From the NCBI GenBank assembly GCA_021521415.1, contig JAIQDT010001101.1, forward strand, positions 496,001-560,000: DNA of 64,000 bases, given 5' to 3'. This document shows positions 10,810 through 22,257 of the stretch, in pieces. How positions within the stretch are numbered: the stretch's first letter is position 1; every line of letters begins with the position of its first letter. Under the pieces are notes generated by a model, which was not told the origin of the DNA, did not search any database, and was given only the letters and a program-made list of their open reading frames with translations. The stretch is from Bidens hawaiensis (Eukaryota > Streptophyta > Magnoliopsida > Asterales > Asteraceae). A program made the position numbers and the translations under genes.

Positions 10810-12079
10810 CCTTCAAAATATGCAATCCAAGTCTTTACAAATTCGGCTGGTAATCGTAGATTATCAGGGTTAAGGTAATGATGTATTTATAATTGATTTA
10901 AATCTCCAAACCCTTCAAACGTCGGAAGTTTATGGCAAACAAACACTTCGCGTCGCGCGGAAAGCAGAAGATACTGACTTGTGATGTCGCGTAGTGAAAA
11001 AGCAAGCCAGCCACAAAACCACCACGTTGCCTCCCATGGCGAGGGTAGCCCCTTGGCCACGTGATGCGGCTTACTCATTTTATCTCCGTTCAATTGCTGG
11101 TCCGATCTGGTTCAATCCTAATTCATTCCGGTTCGCAGTTTTTAGTTCGAATCTTTAAGTTAATTGCTCTTTCCATCGTGTTTATGTACCATGACCTATA
11201 AAACATTCTTAAGTTAGTAATATACACATTCCAAACAAAAAATAAACGAATACTAATATAATATTAAATAAACTATACAATAGAAAACATGTATATTTAG
11301 TATTATACTAGTAGATGAAGTTGGTTGTTGGTTTTTTTTTGTTTTTTTTATTTTTTTTTTGTGTGGAAGTCGTTCTGATAGGGTGATGATTTTTATTTGG
11401 TTGTAATGTTGAATTGGCAAAGGTTCAACGACCGCTACCGGATTGGAAAATTTAGTGATGATAAAAACGATTATATATGAGCAATATCAATTTAATTCAT
11501 AATTACCGACTTATAATATAACTAGTTTGAGTCCCCCCGTGTTGCGAGAATTTATTTAGGTTTTTGTTTTTAATAGTTTTACTATTTTATATTTTGTAAT
11601 GATTTGTTTTATTTTTTAACGTATTTTTGTTTTAATTTAATACATATATATTACTTTGTTACGTTCATTATATTTTTTTTAATGTTTGATCTCTTTCAAT
11701 GTGTAGTTTTTTTTGGATTTTTAATGAACGAATATAAACGGACATGAACATGTTGATTTTTTTAAACGAACAAACATGAACACACATATTGGTCTTATGA
11801 AAATGGGGGTGGTTGATGTAGGTGACGATGGTGGTTGATGCATGAGAGGGGAGGTTGACGGTGGTGGGTTGTAATCGGAAGTTAACCGATGATGGAGAGG
11901 ATAAACCGACGACGAAAAATATGTAGAAGAGGGAAATTAAATTAGGGTTTAATGATGAAAGGTTTAACAAATAACTGAGTTGTTTAAGGGTGCAAAAATT
12001 ATTGTTTGATTATAAAAGATTTTCACAAGTGTATGAGATGTTATAACATATTTAAGGATTATATGAGTTTGGCGCGACA

Positions 12080-12117
<38 letters not shown>

Positions 12118-13242
12118 AGGGAGGGGTGAGACAGTATGGGGCGTCTTTAATAGACTCTTAGACAACATATCATACCTCTCCTTGAACAACCACGCTTGTG
12201 TAGATGCATCACCATCACTTTTGAGTTTCTCATTGATCTACATATGGCATTCCAAAGAAGTAGAATATTTTAATTAGTTTAAAAAACAATAATATTACTC
12301 AAAATGGAAGTGGCAGTGGCAGTGGCAGTGGTATTACTAAAACTGGTATTTGGAACCGAAAGGCTTGGGTAGATATTTTTCACCATTTCCTTCTTATTCA
12401 TCAATAGCTCTACTTATACAAAGCTTTATGGTGATTGCATCCACAACTGTTTCAAAAGGAGCATAGGAAATCACAAATTTGAATCAAATAATCCAGTGGT
12501 TTGAGAGAGGTAGGAAGCAACCAGCCAATCAAGGGCATATGATTTTTTGGTAGACATTTATATAAATAGACAAATGGATACTCACATTTTAAAGCCTAGA
12601 AAAACTTCATTTGATAACTTCTCCGTACATGTGACCTTGAATAAGATGCCACCGAAGGTTTGCAATGCGGATCCTAGTAAACCTCATCCTTATCGGTTAA
12701 ATAAACCTATGAAGTAAGTAGAAATAAGATTTATGAACTCAATGGAATTTGTTAAGTAACATAATACCTTTTTACAAAAAAAAATAAAAAATAAAAAATT
12801 ATTGTACCAAAATATTCGGAGACGTTGAGTGGAATCCCTTCTACTGGGGTGGAGATGGTAGATTTGTTTTGTGTTTAGTGTTGTGGCCAGAGATGATTTT
12901 GGTGGCCGGAAAAAGTGAACACGATAGAAGATGTAGGAAAGAAAGCTGAAGAGGAAGAGAGATTGGTTTGAGATTGATATGGGTTGTGAAATAAGACGAG
13001 GATGTGGAGGGTTTCAGCGGGATATTCGGGATTCCTGGTGTAGTGTGTACAATGAAAATATAAAGCTAGTAATGAACAGAGAGATGAAAATGACCGGTCA
13101 TAGTACAATTTGACATAGGGCATGTACATATTATATTTGATATTTGTTTATTATTATAATTCATGTTTCATTTGGTTTTATTTAATTATTTTACTTAGTT
13201 GAATATTTCAAACTTAGTCTCCAACTTAATATTAGTAAAAAA
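10810..13242. other. AT-rich spacer with microsatellites
   Basis: A CTAG...CCCCCCGTGTTGCG motif lies at 11521-11546, a (TA)n-(GA)n microsatellite at 12080-12117 and three GTGGCA repeats near 12309. The minus strand at about 12600-12715 has a short open stretch ending in a perfect donor (GTGAGT), but I could not connect it to other exons or a known protein. Confidence 0.45.
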
Positions 13243-13796
13243 AGGAAGAAATTTCAAAAATAAGCGTTTATAAAAACAAATTTCAAGTTTTAGGTGTTAT
13301 TTGCAAGAAATTTCAAAAATAGGTATTATAAACTAGCAGTGACGAGTAGTTTTTAGAACCAATTAAAACTTGTCACGTGTCCATAACATCTCACTAATCA
13401 TTTACTCGTCACGACTAAATAATCTTTATGCCTCGTAATCAATGTCCGCGAGTAATTCACAAGTTCTTTAGTCGCGACGAGTAGATTGTAAGTGAAACTA
13501 GTCGCGACGAGTTAACTACTCGTGCAGGGAATGCAAACCAGGTAAACTAGTCGTCGCGACTAAAGGACTTATGAATTACTCGTGGGCGTTTATTACGAGG
13601 CATAAAATTTATTTAGTCTTGACGAGTAAATTATCAGTGAACGTGGCAAGTTTTAATTGGTTCTACAAACTACTCGTGTGTTATCATAATATGCTCGTCA
13701 CGACTAGTTTATAATACCTATTTTTGGAATTTCTTGCAAATGACACCTAAAACATGAAATTTGTTTTCATAAACGCTTATTTTCGTAATATTCCCT
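13243..13796. mobile_element. 554-bp foldback (MITE-like) element
   Basis: The halves are near-complete inverted copies around about 13523: the left arm has AAAATAAGCGTTTAT, GGTGTTATTTGCAAGAAATT and AACCAATTAAAACTTG, and the right arm has their complements. Six copies of an AGTCGCGACGAGTA-type word in both orientations occur in the arms. Outer ends AGGAAG/AGGGAA are similar, but no clear target duplication was found. No ORF is present. Confidence 0.75.
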
Positions 13797-14703
13797 AACT
13801 TCTCTGTGGTAACCGTTGACTCGTGTGATTTGATAGAAAAGGTTATTCAAGAGCATCCAAACTCATTAAACATTGATAAATCTTAAAAGAAGCATCTCCT
13901 TACAATTAGGCTACTTGTTGTGGGGCGTCAAATGGACTAACTAAACAAAAGTGGTTGCGCCTTAACACCAGCTAAACCGAGTTGGGTCGTTAAGGTCGGG
14001 GCGTTAAGGGGCGTCAGTTTGCCGGGTAACGAGATTTTTAACAAGGAAATGGTGAGGCCACCCCCAAACGACCGCTAACGTTTTTTTTCATTTATTTAGT
14101 GTTTAGTTAAATCACAAAATGCAAGTTAATGAGTGGGTTAGTTAAAGTTTCACTACCTACGTGGCAGTGACACATTGCTTGAACTACTTAGCAAACCCTT
14201 CTTCATAACAACCAGTCTTATTAGTTTCTCTTTAGTTTATTTTAAAGTCCGCTATTATGCATCTAAAAGAGGCGTCAAGCATACCATACATGCATGTTAG
14301 CAATGGCTACACCACGCTGGACAAAGTATAGGGGGTTGCCAAAGGTTCAGGCGGAACCCACATAACGTTTGAGATGAAGTTTTGACTTGCGGGCCACCCC
14401 TTTCATTCAATCACCCTTTTTTTATTCTTTTGCTTTCTTGTTATTCTAATATATAGTTAAACCATATCACACTTGTTAAAAGATTGACTAGTTAAAGTTA
14501 CTGTCTATGTGACTGAAAGTGACGGTTTAACAAGTCATTGTAGTTAAACCACATCACATGTCCTAACAATACAATTTTTCAACAATATTACAAAGTTATA
14601 GGCGAGATAAAAATCAACTAGCATCTATAGATCAAGAGCAGGGCAAAATAAAATAAAAAATCCAGTCATGTAACTTAAACCGGTAATCCCATCAAAATTT
14701 TTA
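13797..14703. other. Spacer, no gene recognised
   Basis: Contains GGGGCGTCAAATG- and GGGGCGTCAGT-like words and an AGGCGTCAAGC near 14269, possibly remnants of an inverted-repeat element. No coding evidence was seen. Confidence 0.4.
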
Positions 14704-15380
14704 GGGTGCATTCGTTTCACGGAATGGAATGGAATGGAATGGAATTGGAATTGGAATTTGCATAGAATTTGCATAGAATTTAAAGAAAATGGATTTGGAA
14801 TCTAAACATTCCATTAGGAATTGGAATTGAAGGGAATTGAAATCTAAATACATTCTTAATGTGTTCGTTTGACAAATGAATAGAAATCAAGAATTTTCTT
14901 TTTAACACTAGTAACGGCGAAAACATTTTAGTTTTTTTAGATTTTTTGTTTTTTATTTATATTTTGCGTTATGATTTTTTTATTATTTTTTTGAATTTTT
15001 TACGGGTTTTCTATTAAGGTTAAAAACCCCTCAAAAAATATTCAAAAATAATAATAAAAATTTCATAACTCAAAATATAAATTAAAAACAAAAAAGGTAA
15101 AAAAAAAACTAAAATGTTTATTCGTTGTCATCGTTAAAAAATACTCGAGATAAGATTCTAATGAATATCCGTGAATTCCTCCACATTTTGCAATGATTTA
15201 AAATCCTTCTATTTAAAGAAATTTGAAGGAATTGAATTCCAATTATAATTCCAATTCTTTGAACCGAACACACCAAAATGGAATTAAGATTGCAATTTCA
15301 AAGAAACGAACACGTCATATCATAGAATTTTAATTCCAATTCTTTTGAATTCTCACGAATTTTATGAAACGAATATGCCC
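14704..15380. mobile_element. Inverted-repeat element, PIF/Harbinger (Tourist)-like
   Basis: Left end GGGTGCATTCGTTTCACGGA; right end in complement GGGCATATTCGTTTCATAAA. Inside are GGAATGGAAT repeats, AT-rich palindromic stretches and mirror-image GAATTGGAATT words near both ends. The flank is TTA on the left and ATA on the right, so a 3-bp duplication is only partly preserved. No transposase is present. Confidence 0.6.
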
Positions 15381-15960
15381 ATAAGGTTTTAATAGTGCCT
15401 AGGAATCGTTTCCATTATCCTTTGTATTCGTTTGCTCATGCTTATAAATTTATAATCTAATTAAAAAACATATATTTCCTTCAATTTTAACGAGCATCTT
15501 CCTTATTTCTATCACCTACTTAGAAACTATTATTTTGTTCTACTTTTCTTTTCTACCACTCTCATCAACTTATAAATAAAATAATAACTAAAAGAGTGCC
15601 CGCACGATACAACGGGAAACAAGTACTTTGATAATCATGTAACAAATTTATGGATGTTCATTATTCCGTTTGAAATAGTGAGACCGTTCACCAGTTTGGT
15701 TTCCCGGTTTAAACCTGAGCTGGCCATATATATTGAAATGTTTATTATTTACTTATTTAGTATTATATATGTTTTATAATATATATTCGACATAGTTAAA
15801 ATATAGTTAAACAAAGTTATATTTAATACAAGCAAACTCGTCTATTACAACTTTAATTTAGCCCAATTTCTAACATGTTTTTTTATAATCTTTGTTCTTA
15901 TTATGATTTCGTCTTCTCTTTATTCTAATAAGGTTTATTATTTGTGTGACCAAAGTTATA

Positions 15961-16215
15961 CTCCCCCCCGTCCTATTATAAGTGTCCTAATTTGATTTTT
16001 CGAGTCTTTCTTGTTTAACTTTAACCGACAATATTTTTGTTTGTGTTATATAATACTTGATGTAAAATATATGAATGGATTGTGTTTTAAATGTATTTTA
16101 CATTGATATAATTTTCATCAAGTATTATATGACACGAACAAAAATATTTACGGTCAAGGTAGCAAAAGAAAGACTTGAAAAGTCATCTAGAACACTTATA
16201 ATGGGACGGAGGGAG
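15961..16215. mobile_element. Stowaway-type (Tc1/mariner) MITE, 255 bp
   Basis: It starts CTCCCCCCCGTCCTATTATA and ends TATAATGGGACGGAGGGAG, the canonical CTCCCTCCGTCC inverted repeat, with TA on both sides (15959-15960 and 16216-16217). The arms pair over most of their length. Confidence 0.9.
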
Positions 16216-16312
16216 TATTTGTTTATAGTATGATTCTCTTAATAAGATATTAGTTGGTGCTTAGTTTGAAGTGAAGTGATATGCAAATTAATAACTCTTA
16301 TTTTAAGTTTTA

Positions 16313-16476
16313 GGGGGGGTGTTTGGGATTGCTTATTTTCACCAACTACTCCCATTGACAATCTCATAAAGATATTAGTGGGTCCAAAGTTAAAAAAAAT
16401 AAAAAATAAAACAAAGCAATCTAGATTGGCAATCTGGGTTGTTAGAGCAAACCCAGATTGCAATCCAAACTAACCC
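16313..16476. mobile_element. Small Tourist-like MITE
   Basis: Left GGGGGGGTGTTTGGGATTGC and right complement AGGGTTAGTTTGGATTGC are inverted copies about 160 bases apart, with TTA on the left side. A partial copy of the same end (GGTGTTTGGATTGC) recurs near 16766. Confidence 0.55.
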
Positions 16477-18026
16477 TCAATAACTTAATTAATCAATTAA
16501 TTTTTAATATTCTAACTAAAAGAAATAATTAAATACACGATGTTTCTTAAAAAAATTTATAAACATTCCGACATAAATTTTTTTAAAACAGACTTCATTA
16601 CAAAAATATTTTTTTTAAGTTGGGATGGGTTGTGAATATGTGTAAACGATTGGGATGTGTTAAATTATGTAGATTGATGTGAGAGAAATTAATTTTATAA
16701 TGTGAGATTGAGATTGTGAATGTGTATAGCCTTATAACTTAATAACTTTTTGAAAAGTAATAAGGTGTTTGGATTGCTGATATTGTGAGAGGAAACGTTT
16801 CATAAGTCAGAGGCGGATCCAGAAATTTTTACTAGGGTGGGCACAAAATGAAACAAGTAAAATTAGTGTTTGGTCAAAGAGAAAAGTTTCATAAGTCAGA
16901 GGCTATGATTATTTTTATAGATGTGTCATACTAATGTATTCTTGGTTAAGTGTAGTGATTCAAGTTAATATATATAATTAAAGTGTCATGTCATTGTTAC
17001 GTAGACAATATGACTTTAACTTTACCTTCTTTTAACTTAGGTGTAGTCGTTTTAATTTGGTTAAATCATTCATTGTTTTTTTATAAAAAAAATAGTTGAT
17101 AAATACTAATATAAATAATTGATTGCGAGAAGGTTTGTGAAAAATGTGTTGTTAGGGTCAAAGGCTTTCGTGCTGGAGTTGTTTGGGTTTTTGGTCGTTA
17201 AAATGGTAAAAAAATTGTTTTTTTAAGTTTAAGTTAATTTTTCTTGATGGGTAACAACTATTTTGTTACCTTAGAAAGCATAATGGGCAACGACTATGTT
17301 AAAGAAACACTTGTTAAGGGTTAAAAGAATATGACGCCCTTGTTTGATTTCGTATTGGCAACCGGGCAGTGCCTACGTGACTAGTGGTGGCGCCCCATGG
17401 GGCTACCACTACAATATATTATGGAGTTTTCTTTAATTGATAGCTAAACATTTTGATTTGGATTTTGAGTGGGTTTGAATTGCATTCGGATGCGGACGTA
17501 ACAAAGGCTTAAAAGGATAGACACAAAGAAGTGGGCGATTGGAAACAAGTGACAAACCCACTTAAAACAACAAAATTAAGAATGTGTTTTGATGATTAGC
17601 AACTTTGAGCCTCTCAAAATCACATAACTTTTTCGACAAATTCATGTTAACAAAGAAGAAACACAAGTTGGAAAAGCGTGCAAAAGTGTATGAAGTGGTC
17701 CTTAAGTGTTTATCTTACTTTATCTATGGATGGAGAAACATGATAATAGTTTTGTAACTAGGAAAACAATATAGACTAATCTTTATGATGGGAGAATATT
17801 CATGTCAATAACATACTAACTCGTGAGAAAAATAACATATAATCACACTTTTTCTATATTGTTTTACTTCTATGTTGAGTTTTATTAATGAGATACTTCT
17901 ATATAATCATGTTATATATTTATTACAAAAATATCCGGATGATCGCACAATATGTAAACAAAAAGTTTAAAAACACTTAGAACATATAACACTTACAACT
18001 CTACATTAAAACACAAATCACTTTGC
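16477..18026. other. Spacer with a hAT-like end fragment
   Basis: CAGAGGCGGATCCAG at 16811 resembles a hAT left end but has no partner. TTTCATAAGTCAGAGGC occurs twice (about 16798 and 16887), a short direct duplication around it. Otherwise AT-rich with no coding frame. Confidence 0.45.
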
Positions 18027-18230
18027 CATCATGAGCTAGCTCTGGTGGAAGGGGGGGGGGGGGGGGTTCATAAGATTTTTTTCCTAGGATGTCTCAGGTC
18101 TGATTCTAACAAATGTAAGGCACTTACTACGAAGAACACCATTGTCGGATGATTCGAACTCGGGTAAGGAGCAGTTGATGTAGAAGCTTTCCTTCAAAGA
18201 CCTGTCAACTGGGGTAACGCCACTTTAAAA
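18027..18230 (+). mobile_element. tRNA-derived SINE-like element
   Basis: The plus strand has GAGCTAGCTCTGGTGGAAG (A-box-like) and, after a run of 16 G and a T-rich linker, CAGGTCTGATTCTAAC (B-box-like). The body ends in an A-rich stretch. An inverted B-box-like GATTCGAACTCGGG also occurs at 18150. The G run is a likely expansion. No target duplication was identified. Confidence 0.45.
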
Positions 18231-19686
18231 AGAAAAAAATACCATAAATCACATATATTAAATTTAACTGGAATACGTTTATTATATACAATATTATATA
18301 AGTGACATTATTCATAGTATAATAAAGATTAGTTATCAACCTGGTAAGATATTATGATTTCAACTTCACTGATAAATTAAGAGCATTAATAGCCTTGACT
18401 ACTACAATAAGTTGGTTCAAGAAAACTTTATGATTCTAATAATCACAATATATAGATTATAAAGTTTTAATTTTTATAATAAAGACCCGATTTTACATCA
18501 AACCACACATTTTATAGGGTTAATAAAAGAAAGCGAATTAGGGTTCTCAAATCTTGCAAAAACGAATCTAATAAAATTTGTGGTTTCATGCATTCATTTT
18601 AAAATTTAACTAAAAGGGTAGAAAGTCACGCAAACCGTTCTTGATTCTTGTCCATAATGGCAACCAGGAGCCAAGTTGTAAGGCTGATAAAACCCAAATT
18701 AAACCACATTAAAGATAAAAATTTTGCCTTGAACTGACTGATTGTTGCAGATGACTCGACTATAAGTACACAACATATCAATGATTCACATATGCTAGTC
18801 CACACGCAAAATCACCAAAACGAAAACACCTTTTTGTTTTGTCTCGGGCTACCGACCGATCATCTCACAAGCCGAGAACATGGTCGAGGCTTTTGTTCTT
18901 GACCCATGGTTGAAGAAGAAGATTGGGCGACCGACTTGTGACGGCTAAGGTTTTTAATTGGTTTGTTGATTTGTGAGTATCTAATTAGTTTTATCCTCAT
19001 GCCTTTTATAACTAGTTTAGAACCCGTGCATCACACGAAGTGAAAATTATTAATACATAAAGTTGTTAAATCTTTATGTGCATCCCATAGGAGAATATGT
19101 ATTACATATACTAACGATTGTAAAAATTAATATCATTGTATTTTGAAAATACATGAATTAAAATTAATGTAATTTCACATCCTTTTACGTATTAATTGAA
19201 AACAAAAGTTACATGACCAAACTTCAAAGTTTCTTAAATAAAGGAAAACTTAAAACAAATATGTTTTATTAGTACAATTTATAATTTCTTTAAAAACAAA
19301 TTATTATTAATAGATGAGAGTTGTATATAATAAGAGAGAAAATCATAAAAAAATTGATGAGAAAGGACATGGATATGACAAGCGTTGTGAGATAGTTCTA
19401 TTTATCATATAGTATATATATTATCATGCATAAATTTCAATAATATCAAGTTATTGATAGTGTATACAAATGATGAGATGATGACAACCCTTTTCTCTAT
19501 CATGGGGGATAGAGAGCTTGTTCCCGTTCCCTCTCCAATATAATATATCATATAACATAAAAAAACGGTTAAACATCAAATAACCATACTAGCTTTATCA
19601 TGAAATGGTGGTTAGTCGCAATAGATGTGAGCTCAAATCATCAAGAAAAAACCACATTTATCCCTTTAAAAGTATCTAGACCTAAT
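18231..19686. other. AT-rich spacer, no gene recognised
   Basis: A CTAG...CCCGTGCATCACACG motif occurs at 19011. No exon-like open stretches or domains were found. Confidence 0.45.
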
Positions 19687-20912
19687 AAAAGTCTACACAT
19701 CAAGACATTAAACGACTAACAAACAAAATAATATGCAAAGCCAAAACCTTAACCTTAACAAAAGTATGATAAAATTTACACACTCTTTAAAAGTCAATAA
19801 CCTTAACCGACGCTAATCAATATGGAACATATTGTTAAGCTCTCATTGTAAGCTCTCTTTGTTACCAGCAAAACATTCTTTCGTTAATTAATCTCGCATT
19901 CTGCATCTCGTCGCTTCAAATCATCATCGAATTATGTCAGCGACTACCCTCGTAACGAGTCTAAAAACCGCACAAATCATCAAAGAATAATTCATTAATT
20001 TAATTCATAATTTTCCTAAAATATAACAATACAGGCCAAGAACAATAAACCTTTGTTACAAAGGTTACTTTATAATAATAAGTCTATACACTAACACACG
20101 AAACGACTATTGCAAACAAAAATATATGTAAAGCTAAAACCCCATAAAGAAAAGTACGTAAAATTTATACTCTTTAAAAGCCCATAATCTTAACCGAAGC
20201 TAATCAACATAGAACAAATTGTTAAGCTCTCATTGTAAGCTCTATCTGTTACCAACAAAGCTTTCTTTCGTTAATTAATCTCGCATTCCACTTCTCGTCG
20301 TTTCAAATAACCATCAAATTACGTCAGCGACTACCCTCATATTGAGTTTAAAAACCGCACAAATCATAAAGAATAGACTTAACTGTATGGTTGATCCCTG
20401 TGGTTTGCAGACATTGCACACCTGATACTCAAACTTAACTAATTACAAACTTGATTCTTATAATTGTACACTTGTTACAAATGCGGTCCAAATGTATGAA
20501 TTTTGTAGCTACGGTGGTCCTTACCTGCTAACGTCGTTAACTTTTCAGTTTTTGTAGCTACGGTGGTCCTTACCTGCTAACGTCGTTAACTTTTCAGTTG
20601 AATCTGTGTAAAATGAGAGTAGTTTAGTCAGGTATTATTAATATTGAGAGTAATTTGATCATTTTATACAGATTCAACTGAAAAAGTTAACAGCGTTAGC
20701 AAGTACGGATCACCGTAGCTACAAAATTCATACGTCTAAACCATCTTAGCTAAGTTTGGAAATTACGCATACAATATATGCAAATCATAAGGATCAACCA
20801 TGCAATTAAGTCTAAAGAATAATTTCTTAACTTAATTCAATATATTTTCCAAAAATATAACAACATAGGCAAAGAACAATAAACCCTTGTTACAAAGGTT
20901 ACTTAATAATAA
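19687..20912. repeat. ~385-bp direct duplication upstream of the ARI gene, second copy split by a MITE
   Basis: Copy 1 is about 19687-20072; copy 2 is about 20073-20366 plus 20822-20912. Shared words in the same order include GTTAAGCTCTCATTGTAAGC, TTTCGTTAATTAATCTCGCA, GTCAGCGACTACCCTC, AAAACCGCACAAATCA and ACAAAGGTTACTT. The copies differ at roughly one base in eight, so the duplication is not recent. It ends about 180 bases before the ARI start codon and so duplicates probable promoter DNA. Confidence 0.85.
20376..20812. mobile_element. 437-bp Mutator-type MITE with 9-bp target duplication
   Basis: Ends: GACTTAACTGTATGGTTGAT at left and, in complement, GACTTAATTGCATGGTTGAT at right. TAAAGAATA flanks both sides (20367-20375 and 20813-20821). 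Copy 1 of the surrounding duplication lacks the insert, which gives the empty site. Inside, a 42-bp stretch beginning TTTGTAGCTACGGTGGTCC is tandemly duplicated (about 20505-20600). Confidence 0.9.
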
Positions 20913-21259
20913 TATTAATTAATATTATAAATAATATTGTGGTTGTTTTGCGACTTTGCGTAGACCGACAACATCATTCATCATCCCATAAATCAAAGCC
21001 CTTCGCACGCCACAAAATCCCCAATTCGATCAAATTATTCTTCATACCCACTAAAACCCTAAATTCACACACACCTTTAATTAGGGTTTTACTGATGGAT
21101 TCAGAAGATGATATGCATGATGCCCATGATGTTGATTCTTACGAGGAAGATTATTACAGCGGTGATGCGATGTACAGCGAGGATGAAGATGATGCTGCAT
21201 ACGAGTTCTTGCATAATGAGTCTGATGATTCTGATACAGAATTAGTTAGTCGTCAACAG

Positions 21260-22257
21260 GTGAATTTAATTAGTAAAGATTGGATTTTTTTGGGTTTTCG
21301 ATCATGGGTTTGTTGGATGATGATGGGATTGTTTCAATACATTATGTTTTTTGATTATTTGTTCCTTAAAGTTGATTGCTTTTTGGTTCTTTAAGCTGGT
21401 TACTAGGATTTCAAGAATCAAGTAGCTTGTTTTATGTTTCAGAACTAAACAGTTTTAGTAAAATTAATATATTTGTTTTAATCAATTTTGCATAACGATT
21501 CTGATGATTTTATGACGTGTTAGTTAGTTGCCAACTGGTGAATTTAAGTAAAGTTTGGATTTTTTTGGTTTATGGATCATGGGTTTGTTTTGTTAGATGG
21601 TGATGGGATTGTTCCAAGACATTATGTTTTTTGATTATTTGTTCTTTAATTTTAGTAAAGTTGATTGCTTTTTGTTTTTTTAAGCTGATTATTGGGATTT
21701 CATGAATCAAATAGCTTGTTTTATGTTTCAGAAATTTTTTGTTAAAACAGGTTTAGTAAGGTTAATATATTTGTTTGTCAATTTTGCATAACGATTCTGA
21801 TGATGTTGATTAGTAAAGTTAATATTTTGTTTTGATTTATAGATCATGATTTTGTTAGCTAATGATGGGATTGTTGCAAGACATTATCTTTTTTGATTAT
21901 TTGTTCTTCAATTTTATTAAAGTTAATAATTTTTTTCTTTTTAAGCTGATTATTGGGATTTCATGAATCAAATAGTTTGTTTCATGTTTTAGAAAAAAAT
22001 TGTTAATTTTAGTAAAGTTAATATTTTTTTTATTGATTTTGATTATTAAAGCTAATGTTTTTTTGATTTATGGATCATGGTTTTGTTAGCTAATGATGGG
22101 ATTGCTCCAAGACATTATTTTTTTGATTATTTGTTTATCAGTTTTAGTAAAGTTGATGTTTTGTTAGCTGCTTTCAAACTGATTGTTGAGACTTTAAGAG
22201 GGGTGCTAAACTTGGATGATTTAGCATTTGTTCTTGATAATTTGTTTCATGTTTCAG
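21260..22257 (+). repeat. Intron 1 of the ARI gene: four tandem copies of a ~230-300 bp unit
   Basis: The words GGATCATG(G), TGATGGGATTG, ACATTAT-TTTTTGATTATTTGTT and TTTCATGTTTCAG recur four times, starting near 21300, 21570, 21835 and 22065. A degenerate copy of the exon 1 end lies at 21496-21537 and is followed by a second GTGAATTTAA donor at 21538. Three extra acceptor-like sites precede the real one at 22257. Confidence 0.85.

Noticed and set aside
12600..12715. Exon-like minus-strand stretch ending at a GTGAGT donor
   Set aside because: About 33 codons only, an in-frame stop just upstream and no partner exon or known protein; kept only as a note.
20939..21094. Upstream extension of the ARI exon 1 frame to 20939
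   Set aside because: The family N-terminus MDSEDDMHD begins at 21095; the upstream part has no ATG-supported homology and is likely 5' leader.
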